Source: Pseudomonadota bacterium
Lineage (GTDB): Bacteria > Pseudomonadota > Alphaproteobacteria > Sphingomonadales > Sphingomonadaceae
Direction of reading: 5' to 3'
DNA length: 64,000 bases
NCBI GenBank assembly: GCA_039818985.1
Contig: JBCBSU010000001.1
Span: 832,367 to 896,366, forward strand
Every line of letters starts with the position of its first letter. The stretch's first letter is position 1. Below are positions 54,888 through 63,958 of the stretch, in pieces. The notes beneath the pieces are model-generated. The model had not been told where the DNA came from and made no database searches. It was given only the letters and a program-made list of their open reading frames with translations. The position numbers were made by a program, and so were the translations under genes.

Positions 54888-55190
54888 ATGTCCGTAACCG
54901 AAGATGAAGTGCGTAAAATCGCCAGCCTGGCACGCATTGCCATGCCCGATGCAGAAATCGCCGGACTGGTGCCCGAACTCAACAACATCCTCCACTGGGT
55001 CGAACAGCTTGGCGAAGTCGATGTCGAGGGTGTCGAACCGATGGCCTCGGTAATCCATAACAAGCTGCGGCTGCGCGATGATGTCGTCGATGCCGACCCG
55101 CAAACCGCTGGCGGTGTGCGTGACAAGGTGCTGGCCAACGCGCCGGTGGCCGAACACGGTTTTTTCGGCGTGCCGAAGGTGATCGAATAA
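54888..55190 (+). CDS. gatC: Asp-tRNA(Asn)/Glu-tRNA(Gln) amidotransferase subunit C
   Basis: A 100-residue protein beginning [20 protein letters not shown] with the family's central [23 protein letters not shown] and the C-terminal [20 protein letters not shown]. GatC wraps around GatA and holds it to GatB in the complex that amidates mischarged Glu-tRNA(Gln) or Asp-tRNA(Asn). It starts after GAGAG-type site and is separated from gatA by a 101-bp dyad repeat. Confidence 0.96.
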   Translation: MSVTEDEVRKIASLARIAMPDAEIAGLVPELNNILHWVEQLGEVDVEGVEPMASVIHNKLRLRDDVVDADPQTAGGVRDKVLANAPVAEHGFFGVPKVIE

Positions 55191-55200
55191 AAACCCGCTC

Positions 55201-55301
55201 GTCACCCTGAACTTGTTTCACCTTCCGGTGACTGCGTTCCAGGGTCTCAGGCCACAGGCTCCGGGCTTACTGGCTAGATGCTGAAACAAGTTCAGCATGA
55301 C
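55201..55301. repeat. Dispersed inverted-end repeat between gatC and gatA
   Basis: It begins gtcaccctgaacttgtttca and ends with nearly its reverse complement (tgaaacaagttcagcatgac); the interior has a ccttccggtgactgcgttcc segment. A second copy lies at 57607-57707 before gatB and a diverged one at 63862-63943. This is a MITE/REP-like intergenic family of sphingomonads and relatives, to judge from its style. Confidence 0.85.
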
Positions 55302-55318
55302 TGTAACGAGAGTATAAG

Positions 55319-56803
55319 ATGACGAATATAACAGATCTTGGCATCAAGCAAATCCGTGATGGCGTGCGCGAAGGCAGTTTCAGCGCACGCGAAGTGGCCG
55401 AGGCGCATATCGAGAAAGTCGCTGCGGCGAAATCGCTCAACGCCTTTCTGATCGAAACACCCGACCATGCGTTGGCTGCCGCCGATGCCGCAGACAAAGC
55501 CAAAGCGACTGGCGAGGAGTTGGCGCCGCTGGCCGGTGTACCGATCGGTATGAAAGACCTGTTCTGCACCGAAGGCGTGGAGGCGCGCGCCGCCAGTGCC
55601 ATTCTGGACGGGTTTACTCCGACCTATGAATCAACTGTCTCGGGCAAGCTGTTCGCCGCGGGCGCAGGGATGCTTGGCAAGCTCAATATGGACCAGTTTG
55701 CCATGGGCTCGTCGAACGAAACCAGTGCTTTTGGCAATGTCGTCTCGCCCTGGCGGCGCAATGATGGTGGCAATACCGATATGTCGCCGGGCGGTTCCTC
55801 GGGCGGTTCCTCGGCAGCAGTCGCGGCGCGGCTGTGTCCGGGGGCGACCGGCACCGATACCGGCGGCTCAATCCGCCAGCCCGCGGCCTTTACCGGCATT
55901 AGCGGCATCAAGCCGACCTATGGCCGCTGCTCGCGCTGGGGCATTATCGCCTTTGCCAGCTCGCTTGACCAGGCCGGATCGATGGCGCGCGACGTCACCG
56001 ATTGCGCGATCATGCTCGAAGCCATGGCCGGTTTCGACCCCAAGGATTCAACCTCGCTCGATGCCCCGGTTCCCAATTGGGAAGGCGGGCTGAATGCCGA
56101 TCTGAAGGGCAAGCGCGTTGGCATCCCTAAAGAATATCGTATTGATGGCACGCCCGCTGAGATCAACGCGCTCTGGGATCAGGGTGCCGAATGGCTGAAG
56201 GATGCCGGGGCTGAGATTGTCGAGGTATCGCTGCCGCACACCAAATATGCGCTGCCCGCCTATTATATCATTGCGCCGGCCGAAGCCTCGTCCAATCTCG
56301 CGCGCTATGACGGTGTGCGCTACGGCCATCGTGAATTGCCTGATGGCGCAGGGCTGCAGGATATGTATGCCGAGACGCGCGAGGCCGGCTTCGGTGCAGA
56401 AGTCAAGCGCCGCATCATGATCGGCACCTATGTGCTCTCGGCTGGCTTTTATGATGCCTATTACACCCAGGCACAGAAGGTACGCCAGCTGATTGCCAAT
56501 GATTTCGAGCGAGCATGGAGCGAATGCGATGTGCTGCTGACCCCGACCGCACCCAGCGCCGCCTTTGGACTTGGCGAGAAAAGCGACGACCCGATTGCGA
56601 TGTATCTCAACGATGTCTTCGCGGTGCCCGCCTCGATGGCGGGACTGCCCGCGATGTCGGTGCCCGGCGGTCTCGACGGCCAGGGCCTGCCGCTGGGATT
56701 GCAGATTGTCGGGCGAGAGCTTGACGAGCAGGGCGTGCTCAATGCCGGTCTCGCCATCGAACAGCGCGCCGGCTTTACCGCGCGGCCGGAGCAGTGGTGG
56801 TGA
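55319..56803 (+). CDS. gatA: Asp-tRNA(Asn)/Glu-tRNA(Gln) amidotransferase subunit A
   Basis: A 494-residue amidase-signature enzyme. The catalytic Ser-cisSer-Lys triad is represented by Lys in PIGMKDLF, the glycine/serine-rich [15 protein letters not shown], and [15 protein letters not shown]. It releases ammonia from glutamine or asparagine and channels it to GatB. Length and motifs are normal. The gene follows the dyad repeat closely (17 bases). Its stop overlaps the start of the lipoprotein gene, which separates it from gatB. Confidence 0.97.
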   Translation: MTNITDLGIKQIRDGVREGSFSAREVAEAHIEKVAAAKSLNAFLIETPDHALAAADAADKAKATGEELAPLAGVPIGMKDLFCTEGVEARAASAILDGFTPTYESTVSGKLFAAGAGMLGKLNMDQFAMGSSNETSAFGNVVSPWRRNDGGNTDMSPGGSSGGSSAAVAARLCPGATGTDTGGSIRQPAAFTGISGIKPTYGRCSRWGIIAFASSLDQAGSMARDVTDCAIMLEAMAGFDPKDSTSLDAPVPNWEGGLNADLKGKRVGIPKEYRIDGTPAEINALWDQGAEWLKDAGAEIVEVSLPHTKYALPAYYIIAPAEASSNLARYDGVRYGHRELPDGAGLQDMYAETREAGFGAEVKRRIMIGTYVLSAGFYDAYYTQAQKVRQLIANDFERAWSECDVLLTPTAPSAAFGLGEKSDDPIAMYLNDVFAVPASMAGLPAMSVPGGLDGQGLPLGLQIVGRELDEQGVLNAGLAIEQRAGFTARPEQWW

Positions 56804-57585
56804 TCGCTGTGCGCTTCACTCTCATTGCTGTTGCAGCCGTGCTGGTTGCCAGTTGCACCCTGGTGCAGCGGCCGACCCATATCGGCACCATGGCGGGCAG
56901 TGCCGAAGTTGACCAATATTATGGTCCGGTGCTTTCAGTCGGGGAGGATGTTCCTGCCGAAACAGCACCGGCATTGCAGAAGCTGGCTGATGAGACGCTG
57001 CGGGTGCTGACTTCGGACCAGTTTCTCGACAATGCCATGGCAATGAGCGGGCAATATCCCGAACTTTTTATCAATGGGCAGCTTGGCTATCGCTCGGCGG
57101 CCTGGACCGCGAGCAATTTTCAGGACCCGGTGGGCGATTATCGCTTTAACGCGACCCCGCTCATGCTGGGCAAGAAGCACGCCTTTACCGGCTATGACCG
57201 CAAGGGCTGGCGCATGGAAGTGCCCCCGGCGACGCTGGCGCAATGGGCGTCCGAAGATGTGGTCGAGCGCAGCTGTGCCATCAACACCATCGCGCATGAG
57301 ACGTCGCATACGCTGGTCGATGAAGATGGTGCCATCGTCATGATCGATGAGGGCGCCGACGCCTTTTATTCGCGGCGCAAGGGCACGACGGGCAGCTATG
57401 TCATGGGTGGGCTGGCGCAATGCACCTGGCTGCAATTGCAGGGCCGCGTCACCGAGGATGAAGTGCCGGCCTGTGTGGCGACATTCTATCATGCGCCGGT
57501 GTGGCCATGGGATCGTGGTTCTTTCGCCTCGAACCGCTGCGATGATTTTCCGGACGATACACCGATCGGCAAGGTCGGGCCATAG
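56800..57585 (+). CDS. Lipoprotein with HExxH metallopeptidase-like motif
   Basis: Several GTG starts are possible (56794, 56797, 56800); 56800 has GGAG 8 bases upstream and is used here. The product has 261 residues with a lipobox (VLVASC). The motif AHETSHTL (HETSH) fits the zinc-binding HExxH signature, and [15 protein letters not shown] downstream could provide a Glu ligand. There are several Cys ([25 protein letters not shown]). It is inserted between gatA and gatB, coupled to gatA. No family was recognised; peptidase activity is inference. Confidence 0.75.
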   Translation: MIAVRFTLIAVAAVLVASCTLVQRPTHIGTMAGSAEVDQYYGPVLSVGEDVPAETAPALQKLADETLRVLTSDQFLDNAMAMSGQYPELFINGQLGYRSAAWTASNFQDPVGDYRFNATPLMLGKKHAFTGYDRKGWRMEVPPATLAQWASEDVVERSCAINTIAHETSHTLVDEDGAIVMIDEGADAFYSRRKGTTGSYVMGGLAQCTWLQLQGRVTEDEVPACVATFYHAPVWPWDRGSFASNRCDDFPDDTPIGKVGP

Positions 57586-57606
57586 GGGATTGGGTAACAC
57601 ATTATC

Positions 57607-57707
57607 GTCACCCTGAACTTGTTTCACCTTCCGGTGACTGCGTTCCAGGGTCTACGGCCACAAGCGCTTAGCTTGTCAGCCAGATGCTGAAACAAGTTCA
57701 GGGTGAC
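57607..57707. repeat. Dispersed inverted-end repeat upstream of gatB
   Basis: Second copy of the 55201-55301 family, again 101 bases long, here with 20-base perfectly complementary ends (gtcaccctgaacttgtttca and tgaaacaagttcagggtgac). It fills the space between the lipoprotein gene and gatB and ends 17 bases before the gatB ATG. Confidence 0.88.
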
Positions 57708-57724
57708 GAATTTGGGAATGAGAT

Positions 57725-59227
57725 ATGACAGAATCGACGTACAGAATTCAGGGCGCAACCGGCGAGTGGGAGGTCGTGATCGGCCTGGAAGTGCATGCCC
57801 AGATCACCAGCCAGTCCAAGCTGTTCTCCGGCGCGGCGACCGAATTCGGCGCCGAGCCGAACAGTCAGGTATCGCTGGTCGATGCAGCGATGCCCGGAAT
57901 GCTGCCGGTGCCGAACCGGGAGTGCATTCGTCAGGCAGTGCGCACCGGCATGGCGCTCAATGCCCAGATCAACAAATGGTCGCGTTTCGACCGCAAAAAT
58001 TATTTCTATGCCGATCTGCCACAGGGTTATCAGATCAGCCAGCTCTTCCACCCGATTGTCGGTGAGGGCGAGATCGAAGTTTCGCTCGACGAGAAGAACC
58101 CGGACGCGCCGGGCAAGACCATTGGCATTGAACGCATCCATGTCGAACAGGATGCCGGCAAGCTGATGCACGACCAGCATCCGACCATGTCCTATGTCGA
58201 CCTCAACCGCTCGGGCGTGGCGCTGATGGAGATTGTGTCGCGTCCCGATATGCGTTCACCGCAGGAAGCCGGCGCCTATGTCCGCAAGCTGCGCTCGATC
58301 CTGCGCTATGTCGGCTCATGCGACGGCAATATGGAACAGGGCTCGATGCGCGCCGATGTCAATGTCTCGGTGCGCAAGCCGGGCGAAGAATTCGGCACCC
58401 GCACCGAGACCAAGAATGTCAATTCGGTGCGCTTCCTGCAGCAGGTCGTCGAATATGAGGCCAATCGCCAGGTTGATGTGCTCGAAAGCGGCGGCCGTGT
58501 GGTGCAGGAGACGCGGCTGTTCGATCCGGACAGGGGCGAGACCCGCTCGATGCGCTCCAAGGAAGACGCGCATGATTATCGCTATTTCCCCGATCCCGAC
58601 CTGCTTCCGGTCGAGCTCGATGATAATTTTCTTGACGAGTGCAAGGCCTCGCTGCCCGAACTGCCCGATGCCAAGCGCGCGCGCTATGAGGGCGATCTCG
58701 GGCTGACTGCCTATAATGCCGCAGTGCTGACCGCTGAGGTCGAGACGGCGCGGCGTTTCGAGGAATTGCTGACCGAGGCGGCGAGCAAGATCGGCAAACC
58801 CGAGGCCAAGGTCGCGACCCAGGTCGCCAACTGGATTCTCTCGGTTGCGCCGGGGGTTATCAAGGCGCTGGGCGAAGAGGCCAATCTCGATCACAACGGC
58901 GCCGCTGCCAATGCGGCTATCCTGGCGATGGTCGACAAAGGCAGCAGCTCGGGTGGGCAGGCCAAGGAAATCTACGAAATCCTGCTCAAGACCGGCCGCG
59001 ACCCGGCCGAAATCGCCGAGACCGAAGGGCTGCAGCAGACATCGGATACAGGCGCGATCGAAGCTGCTATCGGCGAGATACTCGCCAACAATGCCGACAA
59101 GGTCGAGCAATATAAGGGCGGCAAGGACAAACTTTTCGGCTTTTTCGTCGGTCAGACGATGAAGGCGATGCAGGGCAAGGCCAACCCCCAGATCGTCAAT
59201 GAACTGCTGAAAAAGGCATTGGGCTGA
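57725..59227 (+). CDS. gatB: Asp-tRNA(Asn)/Glu-tRNA(Gln) amidotransferase subunit B
   Basis: A 500-residue protein with the GatB catalytic cradle: [23 protein letters not shown], then [17 protein letters not shown], the [22 protein letters not shown] segment (landmark [17 protein letters not shown]) and [10 protein letters not shown]. The C-terminal YqeY-like tail domain (residues ~350-500) binds tRNA. It phosphorylates and amidates the misacylated tRNA with ammonia from GatA. Standard length. Confidence 0.97.
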   Translation: MTESTYRIQGATGEWEVVIGLEVHAQITSQSKLFSGAATEFGAEPNSQVSLVDAAMPGMLPVPNRECIRQAVRTGMALNAQINKWSRFDRKNYFYADLPQGYQISQLFHPIVGEGEIEVSLDEKNPDAPGKTIGIERIHVEQDAGKLMHDQHPTMSYVDLNRSGVALMEIVSRPDMRSPQEAGAYVRKLRSILRYVGSCDGNMEQGSMRADVNVSVRKPGEEFGTRTETKNVNSVRFLQQVVEYEANRQVDVLESGGRVVQETRLFDPDRGETRSMRSKEDAHDYRYFPDPDLLPVELDDNFLDECKASLPELPDAKRARYEGDLGLTAYNAAVLTAEVETARRFEELLTEAASKIGKPEAKVATQVANWILSVAPGVIKALGEEANLDHNGAAANAAILAMVDKGSSSGGQAKEIYEILLKTGRDPAEIAETEGLQQTSDTGAIEAAIGEILANNADKVEQYKGGKDKLFGFFVGQTMKAMQGKANPQIVNELLKKALG

Positions 59228-59374
59228 CCAGCAGGCCCGGTACCCTGCGATGACGACTAGTTCCCGACTGGTCGTTTCGGCTTCGTAAGCAGAAATATAA
59301 CATGATCAGTGATTCAGGCTTGCTCCGTACCAACAGGGCATTATTCTGGCGGCATTGAAACGGGGGGCGTATTC

Positions 59375-60103
59375 ATGTTGCATCGAATATTTTTCGTGCT
59401 GGTCGCGATGGCCAGCCTTGCCGTTGCGCCTGCAGCACAGGCGCAGCTTTTCGGGGGCACCGAGAAAACGGCGATCAAGGAAGGTTTCACTTTTGCTGAA
59501 GATGAAGAGGTACGGATTGTCGTCTTTCGCCCCGATGTTTCGGTGTCGTCCCTGTCCACAGCCGGGATTGATGAGCCCAATGCCGACTGGACCGAAGCGG
59601 CGCGGCGCAACCTTACCGAATCGCTGAAACGTGCGCAGACCGAAAAGGGTAATGAGCTCATCTTCCTGGATGAACTCGAAGGCGCGGACGCGGAATATCT
59701 CGCCGATTACCAGAACCTCTTCTCCGCCGTTACCGGTGCCGTGGTGGTGCACAAGCTATTCACCGACAAGTTGCCGACCAAGAAGGATGCCTTTGACTGG
59801 ACTCTTGGTCCGGGCGTGTCGCGCCTCGCGGAAATTGGCGGCGGTGATTATGGCCTGTTCGTCTATACCGACGACGCCTATAGCTCGGCTGGTCTCAAGG
59901 TCATGCGTTTCCTGATGGGTGGGGTGCCGCCGCGGCATATCGGCTATGCCGGACTTGTCGACCTGCGCACCGGTGATCTGATATGGATCAATGCCGATAT
60001 TCAAATGGGTGGCGATGTCCGTGAGCCGGATGGGGCGGAAAAGCGGATCAAGCAGTTGCTTGAGGGCTTCCCGCTGCGTGAACTGACCGTCTCGGCGCAA
60101 TAA
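59375..60103 (+). CDS. Secreted protein of unknown function
   Basis: From the ATG at 59375 the product has 242 residues with a signal peptide ending AQAQLFGG. The remainder is a single domain: EVRIVVFRPDVSVSSLSTAGIDEPNADWTEAARRNL opens it (landmark VRIVVFRPDVSVSSL), followed by GGGDYGLFVYTDDAYSSAGLKVMRFL and GLVDLRTGDLIWINADIQMGGDVRE. The latter resembles lipoprotein domains that bind or present peptidoglycan- or LPS-related partners, but I do not recognise the family. It is the first of three closely spaced genes (10 and 4 bases apart) coding secreted proteins, one an M48 peptidase. Confidence 0.7.
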   Translation: MLHRIFFVLVAMASLAVAPAAQAQLFGGTEKTAIKEGFTFAEDEEVRIVVFRPDVSVSSLSTAGIDEPNADWTEAARRNLTESLKRAQTEKGNELIFLDELEGADAEYLADYQNLFSAVTGAVVVHKLFTDKLPTKKDAFDWTLGPGVSRLAEIGGGDYGLFVYTDDAYSSAGLKVMRFLMGGVPPRHIGYAGLVDLRTGDLIWINADIQMGGDVREPDGAEKRIKQLLEGFPLRELTVSAQ

Positions 60104-60113
60104 GGTAGCCCTC

Positions 60114-61292
60114 ATGCTGAGAGCGCTGTTTCTCACACTTATCGCAGCGTCCCTGTCGGTACAGCCCATTGCGGCTGCGCAGCAGGCCGATAGCGAAGCC
60201 CAGGCCGAAGTTGATCCGACGCCATCCTCGTTCGATTATGTCCCCCAGGGAGAGGATGAGCGCGGTCTGTGGATGCGCATGGATGAGCAGGAGCGGAAGT
60301 TCCAGACATCCGATTTTATCATCCGCGATGAGGCGCTGAATGACTATGTCAATCAGGTGCTGTGCCGCACCGTGGGGGCGGATCGCTGTCAGCGTACCCG
60401 CGTCTATCTGGTACGCACCCCGGACTTCAACGCCACCATGGCCCCTAATGGCATGATGCAGGTGTGGACCGGATTGCTGCTGCGGGTGCAGAATGAGGCG
60501 CAGCTGGCGGGGATATTGGCGCATGAATTTGCCCATTTCGAGGAGCAACATGGGCTGAAACAGTTTCGTGCAGCCAAGGCAAAATCGGATGCGGCGATGT
60601 GGGTCGGTGCCTTCACCCTCGGTCTCGGTTCGATCTTCTTTCTCGGTGATATTTTCAGCTTCAGCCGCGAAATGGAGAAGGAGGCCGATATCCATTCCAT
60701 CGCCTATATCACCGAGGCTGGTTACGATTCACGCCAGGTATCGCTGATCTGGAAGAATCTGCGCGCCGAACAGGACGCCACTGCCGAAGCGCGCAAGCAG
60801 AAGAGCCGCAAGGACAAGAATGGTGGCTTTTTCGCGACCCACCCGAACACTCTGGACCGCATGACCTATCTCGCCGACCTTGCCGGGCAGCAGCCTGAAG
60901 GCGGTTTTGTCGGTGAAGCCGAATATCGTGCAGCGCTGGCCGAATGGTGGCCGCGTCTGATCGATGACCAGATAAAGCGCAATGATTTTGGCGGCACTTT
61001 GTTCCTTCTCGACCAGCTGGCGGAGGATGGAGAGAATGGCGTCATCGCCTTTGCGCGTGGCGAGCTGTATCGCGCGCGCGGGCGGGAAGGCGATTTCGCG
61101 CTTGCCATCCAGTCCTATCAGCAGTCGATCGCAACCGGTATCGACATTCCGGAAAACTGGCGCGGCCTTGGGCTGGCGCAAATGCGCAATGGTCAGAAGG
61201 AAGAGGGGCGGCTTGCGCTGCGCGAATATCTCAAAAGGCAGCCTGATGCCTCGGATCGGGCAATGCTGTCGATGATGGCAGGGGGAGTTTAA
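60114..61292 (+). CDS. Secreted M48 family zinc metalloprotease
   Basis: A 392-residue protein with a signal peptide (ending near IAAAQQ). The M48 catalytic motif is HEFAHFEEQHG (HExxH) with the third ligand Glu in EMEKEADIHSIAY, followed by HPNTLDRMTYL. A membrane-like stretch (MWVGAFTLGLGSIFFLGDIF) lies between the two. The C-terminal ~130 residues contain TPR-like helices (GNGVIAFARGELYRARG..., short landmarks only). It resembles BepA/LoiP-type periplasmic proteases that act on misassembled outer-membrane proteins. Middle gene of a three-gene operon. Confidence 0.9.
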   Translation: MLRALFLTLIAASLSVQPIAAAQQADSEAQAEVDPTPSSFDYVPQGEDERGLWMRMDEQERKFQTSDFIIRDEALNDYVNQVLCRTVGADRCQRTRVYLVRTPDFNATMAPNGMMQVWTGLLLRVQNEAQLAGILAHEFAHFEEQHGLKQFRAAKAKSDAAMWVGAFTLGLGSIFFLGDIFSFSREMEKEADIHSIAYITEAGYDSRQVSLIWKNLRAEQDATAEARKQKSRKDKNGGFFATHPNTLDRMTYLADLAGQQPEGGFVGEAEYRAALAEWWPRLIDDQIKRNDFGGTLFLLDQLAEDGENGVIAFARGELYRARGREGDFALAIQSYQQSIATGIDIPENWRGLGLAQMRNGQKEEGRLALREYLKRQPDASDRAMLSMMAGGV

Positions 61293-61296
61293 GAAC

Positions 61297-61893
61297 ATGA
61301 TGCGGGGAATGATTGCGATAGCCATGGCAGGTGCGCTGATGGTGACGCCAGTGATGGTACAGGCCGGCTGGCGGCTGATCGAGAAAGATGTGCCGGTCGA
61401 GGTTGCGAAGAAGAAAATGACGGTGACACCAGCGCAGCAATGGAATCGCTGGACACGCCGTCCCGGCAAGCGCGTCGAGGTGTGGACGCTCGACGGTACC
61501 GGCCTCAATGAAGTCGCCTTTTTCGGCGGTGTGCAGGAAGGTGAACCGATCTTCAAGGAGCGGCAGAAAAAGACCAAACCGCTGCCGAAATTCACTGGTG
61601 ACATGCTGCTGACCGATCTTGTCGATCTTTATGAGAGCAGCAGCCGTATCGTGCTCGATACCGCGCTGTTCGAGGTCGATAATATCGAGCCGGCAAAGCT
61701 TTCTGGCAATGACGCGGTTCGCTTCAACTTCCACTATACCATCAGGGGCGACGAGCTGCGCCGCAATGGCGAGGCCGTGGCCACGATCATCGACGGCGAG
61801 CTCTACATGGTCACCTATGTGGCACCGGTCATCCATTATTATGACCGTGATATCGAGACGTTTCGGGATTTGGTCGAAACCGTGAAAATCTGA
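61297..61893 (+). CDS. Secreted protein of unknown function downstream of the M48 protease
   Basis: A 198-residue product with a signal peptide (MRGMIAIAMAGALMVTPVMVQAG). The mature part is rich in Lys and aromatic residues at the start (WRLIEKDVPVEVAKKKMTV, WNRWTRRPGKRVEVW), then FKERQKKTKPLPKFTGDML and YESSSRIVLDTALFEVDN. The end contains DIETFRDLVETVKI. No family recognised. The 4-base gap from the protease gene suggests co-expression and perhaps a substrate or partner relationship, which is inference. Confidence 0.7.
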   Translation: MMRGMIAIAMAGALMVTPVMVQAGWRLIEKDVPVEVAKKKMTVTPAQQWNRWTRRPGKRVEVWTLDGTGLNEVAFFGGVQEGEPIFKERQKKTKPLPKFTGDMLLTDLVDLYESSSRIVLDTALFEVDNIEPAKLSGNDAVRFNFHYTIRGDELRRNGEAVATIIDGELYMVTYVAPVIHYYDRDIETFRDLVETVKI

Positions 61894-62046
61894 CCTTCAA
61901 CTGGCACAGCCTCATGGATTTTCGGCCCCTCCAGCGAAATTGCACTCCGGGCTGACCCTGGCGACAGAATGCGCCATCATGTTGGCGCTATCCCTCTTGC
62001 CCTTTGGCGCGGCTTTGTATAGACGCACGCGCTTGACCGGCAGTGT

Positions 62047-62131
62047 GCGGGCGTGGCGGAACTGGTAGACGCGCCAGATTTAGGTTCTGGTATCGAAAGG
62101 TGTGGGGGTTCGAGTCCCTTCGCCCGCACCA
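62047..62131 (+). tRNA. tRNA-Leu (anticodon TAG)
   Basis: Acceptor gcgggcg pairs with cgcccgc; anticodon stem ccaga/tctgg encloses the loop ttTAGgt; a long class II variable arm (tatcgaaaggtg) precedes the T-arm ggttcgagtccc; an encoded CCA ends at 62131. The anticodon reads CTA/CTG-type leucine codons. Confidence 0.96.
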
Positions 62132-62230
62132 TTTCACTGCTGCACCTCATATTTGCTCTGGCGCGGATTTTCCGGAACAGGACAGCCTCGCCGCGATGCG
62201 CATAACGATACGGAAAGCTGAAGAGACATC

Positions 62231-63799
62231 ATGCAGATTGTTGAAACCACCAATGAAGGCCTGAAGCGCGCCTATACCATCACCATCACCGCCAAGGATC
62301 TTGATGCCCGCGTCGAGACCGAGGTCAAGAAACTGGCGCCGCAGGTCAAGATGCCGGGTTTCCGCCCTGGCAAGGTGCCGCCGAACCTGATCCGCAAAAT
62401 GCATGGCGAAGCGCTGGCGCAGGACGCATTGAACAATGCGGTGCGCGAGAGCGTTGACACCACCATTGCCGAGAACAGGCTGCGCCCGGCGATCCAGCCT
62501 TCGGTCAATCTCAACGATGATTATGAGCCGGGCAAGGATGCCGAAGTCTCGGTCGAGCTCGAAGTGCTGCCGGAGATCACTGTGCCGTCGCTCGACGATC
62601 TCGCGCTTGAGCGTCTGGTGGTCGAGCCCGGAGATGCGGCGATTGACGAGGCGCTGGGCAGGCTGGCGGAAAGCCAGAAGCGTTACGAGACCGCGGCCAA
62701 GACGTACAAGGCCAAGCAGGGTGACCAGATCATCATCGATTTCGAGGGCAAGGTTGACGGTGTGCCGTTCGAAGGCGGCAAGGGCGAAGGCATGGCCGTG
62801 GTCATCGGCTCGGGTCAGCTTATCCCGGGCTTCGAGGATCAGCTGGTTGGCCTGAAAGCCAATGACGAGACGGTTATCAACGTGACTTTCCCCGAGGATT
62901 ACAATGCCGAAAATCTCAAGGGCAAGGACGCAACCTTTGATATTCTCGTTGGCGAGGTAAAGAAGCCGGGCGAAAACACAATCGATGACGAATTTGCCCA
63001 GTCGCTGGGTCTGGAGGACCTCGACAAGCTGCGCGAGCTGATGAAGGGCCAGCTGGAGCAGGAGCTGAACGGCCTGACCCGCACCCATATGAAGCGCAAG
63101 CTGCTCGACCAGTTGGCAGAAGCCCATGATTTTGAGGTGCCGCCGAGCATGGTCGAGGCCGAGTTCAACCAGATATGGCAGCAGCTTGAGCAGGAAGCCG
63201 TCAAGGAAGAAGATCCGGAAGCGGCAAAAGCCGACATGGAGAATGATCGGGACGAATATCGCGATATCGCTGTGCGCCGTGTGCGTCTCGGCCTGCTGCT
63301 CTCCGAGATCGGTCAGGTCAATGGCGTCGAGGTCAGCCAGCAGGAAATGCAGATGCTGATGAGCCAGGCGGCGCAGCAATATCGCCTCGAGGACCGCGAA
63401 AAGTTCATCCAGTATATCCAGCAGGACCAGATGGCTGCCGCCCAGCTGCGCGCGCCGCTCTATGAGGACAAGGTCGTCGACTTCCTGTTCGACAAGGCGG
63501 AGATCAGTGAGAAGACCGTGACCCGTGAGGAACTGGAAGCGGCAATCGAAGCCGAGGATGAGGCCGAAACCAAACCGGCGGCTAAGAAGAAGCCTGCGGC
63601 GAAAAAGACCACGGCCAAAAAGACCACGGCCAAAAAACCAGCGGCGAAGAAAGCACCCGCCAAAAAGGCCCCTGCGAAGAAGCCTGCCGCCAAAAAGCCG
63701 ACAGCGGCGAAAACCGCCACCGCGAAAAAGGCTCCGGCCAAAAAGACTGCGGCGAAAAAGGCACCAGCCAAGAAGCCGGCCGCCAAAAAGGCTGACTGA
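62231..63799 (+). CDS. tig: Trigger factor with a long Lys/Ala-rich C-terminal tail
   Basis: A 522-residue protein. Residues ~1-440 are an ordinary trigger factor: the ribosome-binding loop GFRPGKVPPNLI, an FKBP-type PPIase domain (GDQIIIDFEGKVDGVPFEGG ... LIPGFEDQLVGL) and the helical chaperone arms. From about residue 449 a tail of some 74 residues consists almost only of K, A, P and T (e.g. KPAAKKTTAKK repeats), like histone H1-type tails. It will bind nucleic acid, perhaps ribosomal RNA. The core folds nascent chains at the exit tunnel. A good terminator follows. Confidence 0.95.
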   Translation: MQIVETTNEGLKRAYTITITAKDLDARVETEVKKLAPQVKMPGFRPGKVPPNLIRKMHGEALAQDALNNAVRESVDTTIAENRLRPAIQPSVNLNDDYEPGKDAEVSVELEVLPEITVPSLDDLALERLVVEPGDAAIDEALGRLAESQKRYETAAKTYKAKQGDQIIIDFEGKVDGVPFEGGKGEGMAVVIGSGQLIPGFEDQLVGLKANDETVINVTFPEDYNAENLKGKDATFDILVGEVKKPGENTIDDEFAQSLGLEDLDKLRELMKGQLEQELNGLTRTHMKRKLLDQLAEAHDFEVPPSMVEAEFNQIWQQLEQEAVKEEDPEAAKADMENDRDEYRDIAVRRVRLGLLLSEIGQVNGVEVSQQEMQMLMSQAAQQYRLEDREKFIQYIQQDQMAAAQLRAPLYEDKVVDFLFDKAEISEKTVTREELEAAIEAEDEAETKPAAKKKPAAKKTTAKKTTAKKPAAKKAPAKKAPAKKPAAKKPTAAKTATAKKAPAKKTAAKKAPAKKPAAKKAD

Positions 63800-63831
63800 G
63801 TTGGCTCAGCGGATCGTGACAGATAAGGAAA

Positions 63832-63857
63832 AGGGGGCCTAAAGCCCCCTTTTTTGT
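63832..63857 (+). terminator. Rho-independent terminator after tig
   Basis: The hairpin agggggc-ctaaa-gcccccttttttt (arms aggggg(c) and (g)ccccct) ends in a run of T residues, an almost ideal intrinsic terminator, 32 bases after the tig stop. Confidence 0.9.
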
Positions 63858-63861
63858 AATC

Positions 63862-63943
63862 GTCATCCCGGACTTGATCCGGGATCTCATACAACAGGCT
63901 GTATAGCTCGGGCCCGTAGATGCTGAAACAAGTCCAGCATGAC
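63862..63943. repeat. Diverged copy of the dispersed inverted-end repeat
   Basis: It starts gtcatcccggacttgatccg, continues with a shortened middle and ends agatgctgaaacaagtccag-catgac. The right end is nearly the same as in the copies at 55201 and 57607; the left end is a different variant of the family with its own hairpin (cccggacttgatccggg). Confidence 0.75.
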
Positions 63944-63958
63944 GACTTCATGAATATC

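Noticed and set aside
63577-63799. Lys/Ala-rich tail of tig as a frameshift artefact
   Set aside because: The tail is in frame, has regular gcc/aaa/aag codons, ends in a stop and is followed by a good terminator.
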